This document shows, one piece after another, positions 59,421-64,000 of a DNA stretch of 64,000 nt. Location of the stretch: positions 78,843,656 through 78,907,655 of the forward strand of contig OW121847.1 of the NCBI GenBank assembly GCA_933228895.1, given 5' to 3'. Position numbers and translations under genes: made by a program. Under the pieces are notes generated by a model. It was not told the origin of the DNA and ran no database searches. It saw only the letters and a program-made list of their open reading frames with translations. The stretch is from Platycnemis pennipes (Eukaryota; Arthropoda; Insecta; Odonata; Platycnemididae). Position 1 is the stretch's first letter. The number at the start of each line of letters is the position of its first letter.

Positions 59421-60689
59421 CTAAAGGTCAAGTATTTGGAAAAATTCGAGGCATCAGATTGCAGAATGATACTCAAGTTCGGAGAGAAGCACAATTACGT
59501 GATTAGAGCAGGACATTATGCTAACATTTTAAATATGATTCCTCTCAGGTCTAATACCCAACTTTTTGTCTGGCTGCAATATTTGGGCCTTACATGATAC
59601 CTTACACTATCTTAAACTTCCAATAATTAAACCTTGAGTTCCTAAGGATTAAGTACCCACTTCTCCAAACTATGTTTTTAGAAATGTTTGCATATTTATG
59701 AGAATACTCAAATGAAATATATTTTATGCAATGACTAAATTATGCCAGTATCATTAAATTTGATAAAATTTTACATGAGTTACAGATGCACTCTAAAGAG
59801 CTTCAGTTATTTTATTCAATTTTAAGCGTATACATATAAAAAAATATAAATCTTCATCTATAATTACAAAAATTAAACACCGAAATTGTTTAATCTGGTG
59901 AACTTTCTTATTGATTTTATTGACTGAAATTGGTGTTTCTACTTTTATTTGACAAGTTTTTTTTTACAATGAAGTAAATTATTGTTCTTTTTCATAAAAA
60001 AATGTAATTGAAATTTAGCATTTTAGCCAACTCAAGATGCCACTGTCTGGCAATAGCAAGGGTTGAGTGGACAAGCAACCTCACAAACAATTCACTGTAA
60101 ATAAAAATGAATAATATTCTTAAATAGCGTCTTATTTCCCTTTTGTCTTCTCTTTTGGCTAACAGAGTGTGTTGTTTGCCAATTAAATTCTCTCTTTCCA
60201 CCTCTTACTCCACCCTCCTACGCTTTTTTTCCTGCAAGATTTAGTGTCATGAATATCTTAACTATTCTATCACCATCCATTCTGCTACTGTAACTATCAC
60301 ATTTCCTTCTTCATGGTGCTACCAACTCTCAGATAGCTTCAATTTTACAACCCCTTTTTACATTGTTCCTCATCTCCTTGTCGTCTCTTAATTTTTTACC
60401 CTTGTTCATCCGCAGCACTTACATTCCTGGTGCCTACGTTTTGTATTTCATCTCTGAAGCTCCCTTTTTTGTCCATGTTGTATATGTTGATATCGATTTA
60501 ATTACTGATTTGAGGTTTCTCATTTTTGAGTCCTGTCATAAATATTTGTATTTCTATATGCTTTATGTTGAGTAGCAGGATATCATACTAGTTCTACAAA
60601 TTCGTTCTCTTTTCGCATCTGTTATTCCATTGTTGTCACTGTTGCTCTAAGGTATTTAATTTCCATCGTTTATTCTATAGTTGTATTTT
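59421..60689. other. Non-coding, AT-rich; downstream part may be LINE debris
   Basis: No intact feature. 60380-60680 may be the decayed continuation of the minus-strand RT relic beginning at 60.87 kb, but I cannot align it convincingly. Confidence 0.35.
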
Positions 60690-60870
60690 CTACTTTAATT
60701 TAACATCTAAATGGATAAGTAGGTAGTGTCATGCATTCAGATTTCTCATTTCTGAGTTCGAGTTTTATTTTTTTTATTTCGAAAGAATCCAATACTTTAC
60801 AGATTGTACCCATTTTCAGCAACTAGTGTGGCACCATCGGCTTGATACATGATGCTGATAATGAGAGCAC
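60690..60870 (-). pseudogene. Decayed non-LTR reverse transcriptase (motif C region)
   Basis: On minus, 60868 onward reads MYQADGATLVAENGYNL then a stop, followed after one codon by LDSFEIKKIKLELRNEKSECM. This resembles the RT motif C region (Y-ADD-A-L-AEN--DL) and the following K..ECM block of non-LTR retrotransposons. The second catalytic aspartate is Gly and a stop interrupts the frame, so it is dead. The polarity matches the relic at 55.4 kb, but the two are not contiguous. Confidence 0.55.
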
Positions 60871-61687
60871 CTATTCAATATCCTTACATATCCTTTGTGC
60901 CCGTAATTAGTTGTGTTCTCTTAATTTTAATAGTAGTGGACTAAGTAGGCTTTCGATTCCCTACCTTATTTGGAAACAGCTCAAATAGAAAATATTACGA
61001 CAATAACAAAATTTGTAGCTTTCTCTTGTGATTGCTGCCATGTAAAAATTGCAGACATTCATCGAATAAGTCATTTTCCTTTAGTAAGAACGATTTCATT
61101 TGATTTTCAACAGAATATAATCTTAGTAAAAATACGCGTTTTCTATCCTGAAAAACTTTCAATCATATAAACATTTTAATCTTTGACGTAAACGTGAATG
61201 AGCACTTGCGGTGAATGCGGTTCACACAAGGTTTGCTTTTTCGTATAAGGTGCATCATTTTTATGAAATTTAAAGTATAAGTTTGTTGTGAATGCGCTAT
61301 TTACGTACTTTTCTTTACATGCATTTTCTTTAAAGGAAATCACTTTAAGTTTCAAAATAATTCCATGATGCTTTCTAAAATACCATTCCAACGAGTTTCT
61401 GTGCAATACTTTTAAAATAATTACAATAACCACTGATAATAAATTTAAGGGGAAACTGATATTTAATGAAATTATTACATCAAAAAGCTAAATAATGTAA
61501 CTTTGATTTGAATTCATTTTACTCAGCGATCTATTTTTGGGGAAAAGTTAGACTTTAAAGCCCAGTATTATACGGACTGGTTAGTGTTAACAATGGATTT
61601 ATATAGACGTTAGTTACTTTAATGGTCCTCATAGCTTCATGTTGCACAAACTACACCAGATGGATGACTAGTTAATAAACCAGTTGC

Positions 61688-61720
61688 TATAAAACCGGTT
61701 CCAAGTGTACAGTAGTCATT
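61688..61720 (+). promoter_or_regulatory. Possible TATA/Inr core promoter
   Basis: TATAAAA (61688-61694) is followed by TCATT (61716-61720), whose A at 61718 lies 30 bp from the TATA start. This is canonical TATA-to-initiator spacing for arthropod promoters. No downstream promoter element and no clear downstream gene are seen, so a chance match is quite possible. Confidence 0.25.
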
Positions 61721-62439
61721 CTGATACACTCCTGTCTCGCTTTTTCGCGCAGAATTTTAAATTCCAACTTAATGAATAGTGAATGGATAGAAAATGGTTA
61801 AATTTGTGGGTAACAATGTCCCATAAGACTCTCTGTGAAGGAACTTCTCCCAAACTTACAAATAAAAAAGTTCAAATATAATAACCTGACCTCAATAGGT
61901 AGAGTATTAATGTTCCGAGTACCAAAAGGAACCAACAAAATCAGTGCACTTTTCGTGCAGTGCAGTGTCCTGTAAGAAATAAATCGAATCAACGTACAAT
62001 ACTTTAAGTAATCGATCTCAAGGTCAACTCCCACAGGGTACTGTTGCAGGCCGAACGCTGCACGTATATAGAAGGCAAAGGGAATCTCGGTCAAATCCGA
62101 GGCATGAGATCAGAGAGAGAGATATGCCCTTGAAATGTTTAGCTTGACCGCAATGGGAGAGGGGAGGTAATCAGCAGAGATGTGCCGGAGTGCGGAGTGA
62201 AAGCACGGCCATGTTCTCCCGTTTGGTGGGGCTCAATATCAAAATCATTGGCACATGGGTTCTATGTAGTCACTCTAGATTCCAGCTGGATCCAGGATCA
62301 TTCCGTCGTGGTAGGTACTACATTCATTCTCTTCGTTTCCTTTTCAGCGAAATATTTCCCACGTAATTTGAGCAGTTCTAATCTTCGTTTATCTAAAAAT
62401 TCTCTGACGAAGGAAGTGCGTTTCAAGTACGTTGTTCTT

Positions 62440-62700
62440 CACGCACGATACCGAGTTGTAAACTCGTTGGAAATGTGTTTCTGTTACCTCGAATAGTGCG
62501 TTGTAACCTTGTAAAATTTGGACAGAGTCAGTTGTAAACGCGTTGCAAATGCGTTGTAAGTGCGTTATAACTGCGTTGCCATCATCGTGTGTGTGTGTGT
62601 GTGTGTGTTGTGGATATATTGTAACCCCGTTTCTGTGTTCGAAAAATAGCGTTGTAAGTGCGCTGTAAGCGCGTTACAGCCACATTGCCCTTATCGTGTA
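62440..62700 (+). repeat. Degenerate 11-bp minisatellite with embedded (GT)n
   Basis: Units of the form GTTGTAARYGC recur with an 11-bp period: four contiguous at about 62531-62574, partial units at 62455-62480 and 62651-62683. A (GT)11 tract occupies 62587-62608 between the blocks. After each block comes a similar tail (TTGCC(A/C)TYATCGTGT...GTTGTGG), so the whole block-plus-tail may have been duplicated. Confidence 0.75.
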
Positions 62701-62708
62701 TGTTGTGG

Positions 62709-64000
62709 GCACATATGCACGTGGAACTCTATCTATGCAGCAATCGAATGGTTAATACAAAACATTGTAGAATACCGTGCATTAGTGCATCTAGCATCAA
62801 CATTGAACAAAACATTATTGCAAATAGAGAGTTATATGTTCTTATTTACATAAGATAAGTACATTTTATTTAATCATCCTAGTCATTGTTCTCATTCATA
62901 CAGAAACAACAGCCCGAACTACATTCCTATCCTAGCATTCACCTAATTCATATTTCCTATTTCCCGTCCACTGCGTAACGCTTTCGAAAAACATTGACGA
63001 TTACGATTTTTTTTCGATTTCAAGTGTTTATTCGACACATGTATTACAATAATATAGCGATTAAAAGTATTACAGGTATTGGATAAGATTAAGATGGTCT
63101 CCCTGTTGCAAGCATTTGCCTCTTCAGGGCAGCGTTTGAATTATTAGAGTACAATTGTTATACGAGCATAAAGCAGATGGTCGGGAGACCATTTATGTAG
63201 AACTGTGTATAGGTACAGCTGCTGGCTAGCATTCATTCGATTGTGATTATTAACTTACTAAAAGATAGCTAGCCACTGGGGTATTGTGAGCTCTGAAAGC
63301 ATTTCCCAAATGACCATTTTGTGGATAAATGTTTGCATGACCGTTGAGAATATACATAACTGATGTTATTTCAACTCCAGGAGAGAAAAATAAGAATTTC
63401 TTCAATAACATGGCAGTCCATAAGAATAAACTTTACAACGAGCATCTTATATTAGTTTTTCGTCAAAACGACATTTGTCTTTACATTATTAATCTGCAAA
63501 TTTTACTGCAAGAGCCATGCTCTGCCGTATAGCCTCGTATAAAATATATGCTTTTCAACGTCTTTTTATTTCAAATATATGAAGGAAAGGCCTCATTATT
63601 TTATTGCCAATTGATATAAGGACAAAAAAATGATGTGTCCTGAAATTTTCACGAAAATGGCATCTACTTCATAATTCGGTAGGAGTTTATACCAACTCCT
63701 GACTTCGCTCATTAAGAGTACGCTTAAACGCATTATTTGCTTATAATACGGTAAAGGAAAATTTCCTAGCTCAACGAAACAAGAATGCCCCATAGAGACG
63801 TTTCAAATAATTAAATAATAAGAATAGTTCACTGTCGGTAGGAGACATGCATGTTGGTTTAAATCGTACCAATAAATAACTAATAAGATATTGTATTATA
63901 GAATAGGGTATTGTGCATTATAAATGCGTTCACTTTAATAAATTATCTTTGATATTCTCTATATACACTAACATCATTATTTCATGCCAACAACCTAACA
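62709..64000. other. Non-coding, AT-rich
   Basis: No feature is supported up to the window end. The short open frames are chance AT-rich frames. Confidence 0.45.

Noticed and set aside
59164..59506. Opposing 81- and 65-codon frames near 59.3 kb
   Set aside because: Considered as a transposase fragment, but neither translation shows a recognisable motif.
1..64000. CRISPR array, operons, riboswitches, phage or bacterial features
   Set aside because: No regularly spaced direct repeats and no bacterial gene organisation; the elements present are eukaryotic.

Overview
This window is repeat-rich, largely non-coding eukaryotic DNA, almost certainly from an arthropod with a large genome, probably an insect. 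The evidence is a BEL/Pao LTR retrotransposon, tRNA-derived SINEs, relics of non-LTR retrotransposons, a hAT-type MITE and long AT-rich stretches without open frames. Nothing looks prokaryotic. I recognise no host protein-coding gene. Small exons inside introns cannot be excluded from one sequence alone. The species cannot be told from this window.

The dominant feature is a 5.5-kb BEL/Pao element on the minus strand (37719-43237). It has two apparently identical 394-bp LTRs with TG...CA ends, a 5-bp target-site duplication (ATTAT), a primer-binding site matching the 3' end of tRNA-Tyr, a purine-rich tract next to the 3' LTR, and one uninterrupted 1321-codon gag-pol frame. That frame has lost two blocks without losing frame: the reverse-transcriptase core after motif A, and the integrase zinc-binding N-terminus with the first part of the catalytic core. 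Gag, zinc knuckles, aspartic protease, RNase H and the integrase C-terminus remain. It looks like a very young, trans-mobilised (non-autonomous) BEL derivative.

Layout. 1-20 kb is mostly AT-rich non-coding DNA with an inverted pair of hammerhead-like motifs (2.3-2.5 kb), a 19-nt G run, SINE pieces and a non-LTR coding relic (3.9 kb). 20.07 kb has a perfect 22-bp-arm hairpin. 24-26.3, 28.9-30.4 and 35.6-36.8 kb are GC/CpG-rich islands with strong purine/pyrimidine strand asymmetry. 37.7-43.2 kb is the BEL element. 43.6-43.8 kb is a small inverted-repeat element containing a hammerhead-like core. 45.48-48.35 kb is a 2.9-kb element with 13-bp inverted termini and an internal ~330-bp direct duplication. 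51-57 kb is a cluster of SINEs, a 166-bp hAT MITE with a perfect 8-bp target duplication, a second perfect hairpin and a decayed non-LTR retrotransposon C-terminus. 58-64 kb holds further non-LTR debris, a possible TATA/Inr promoter and an 11-bp-period minisatellite.

No host operon-like or pathway organisation is visible. The relationships that can be read are among mobile elements: SINEs that share a 3' domain, elements nested in one another, and a defective BEL element that must have borrowed enzymes from intact relatives.
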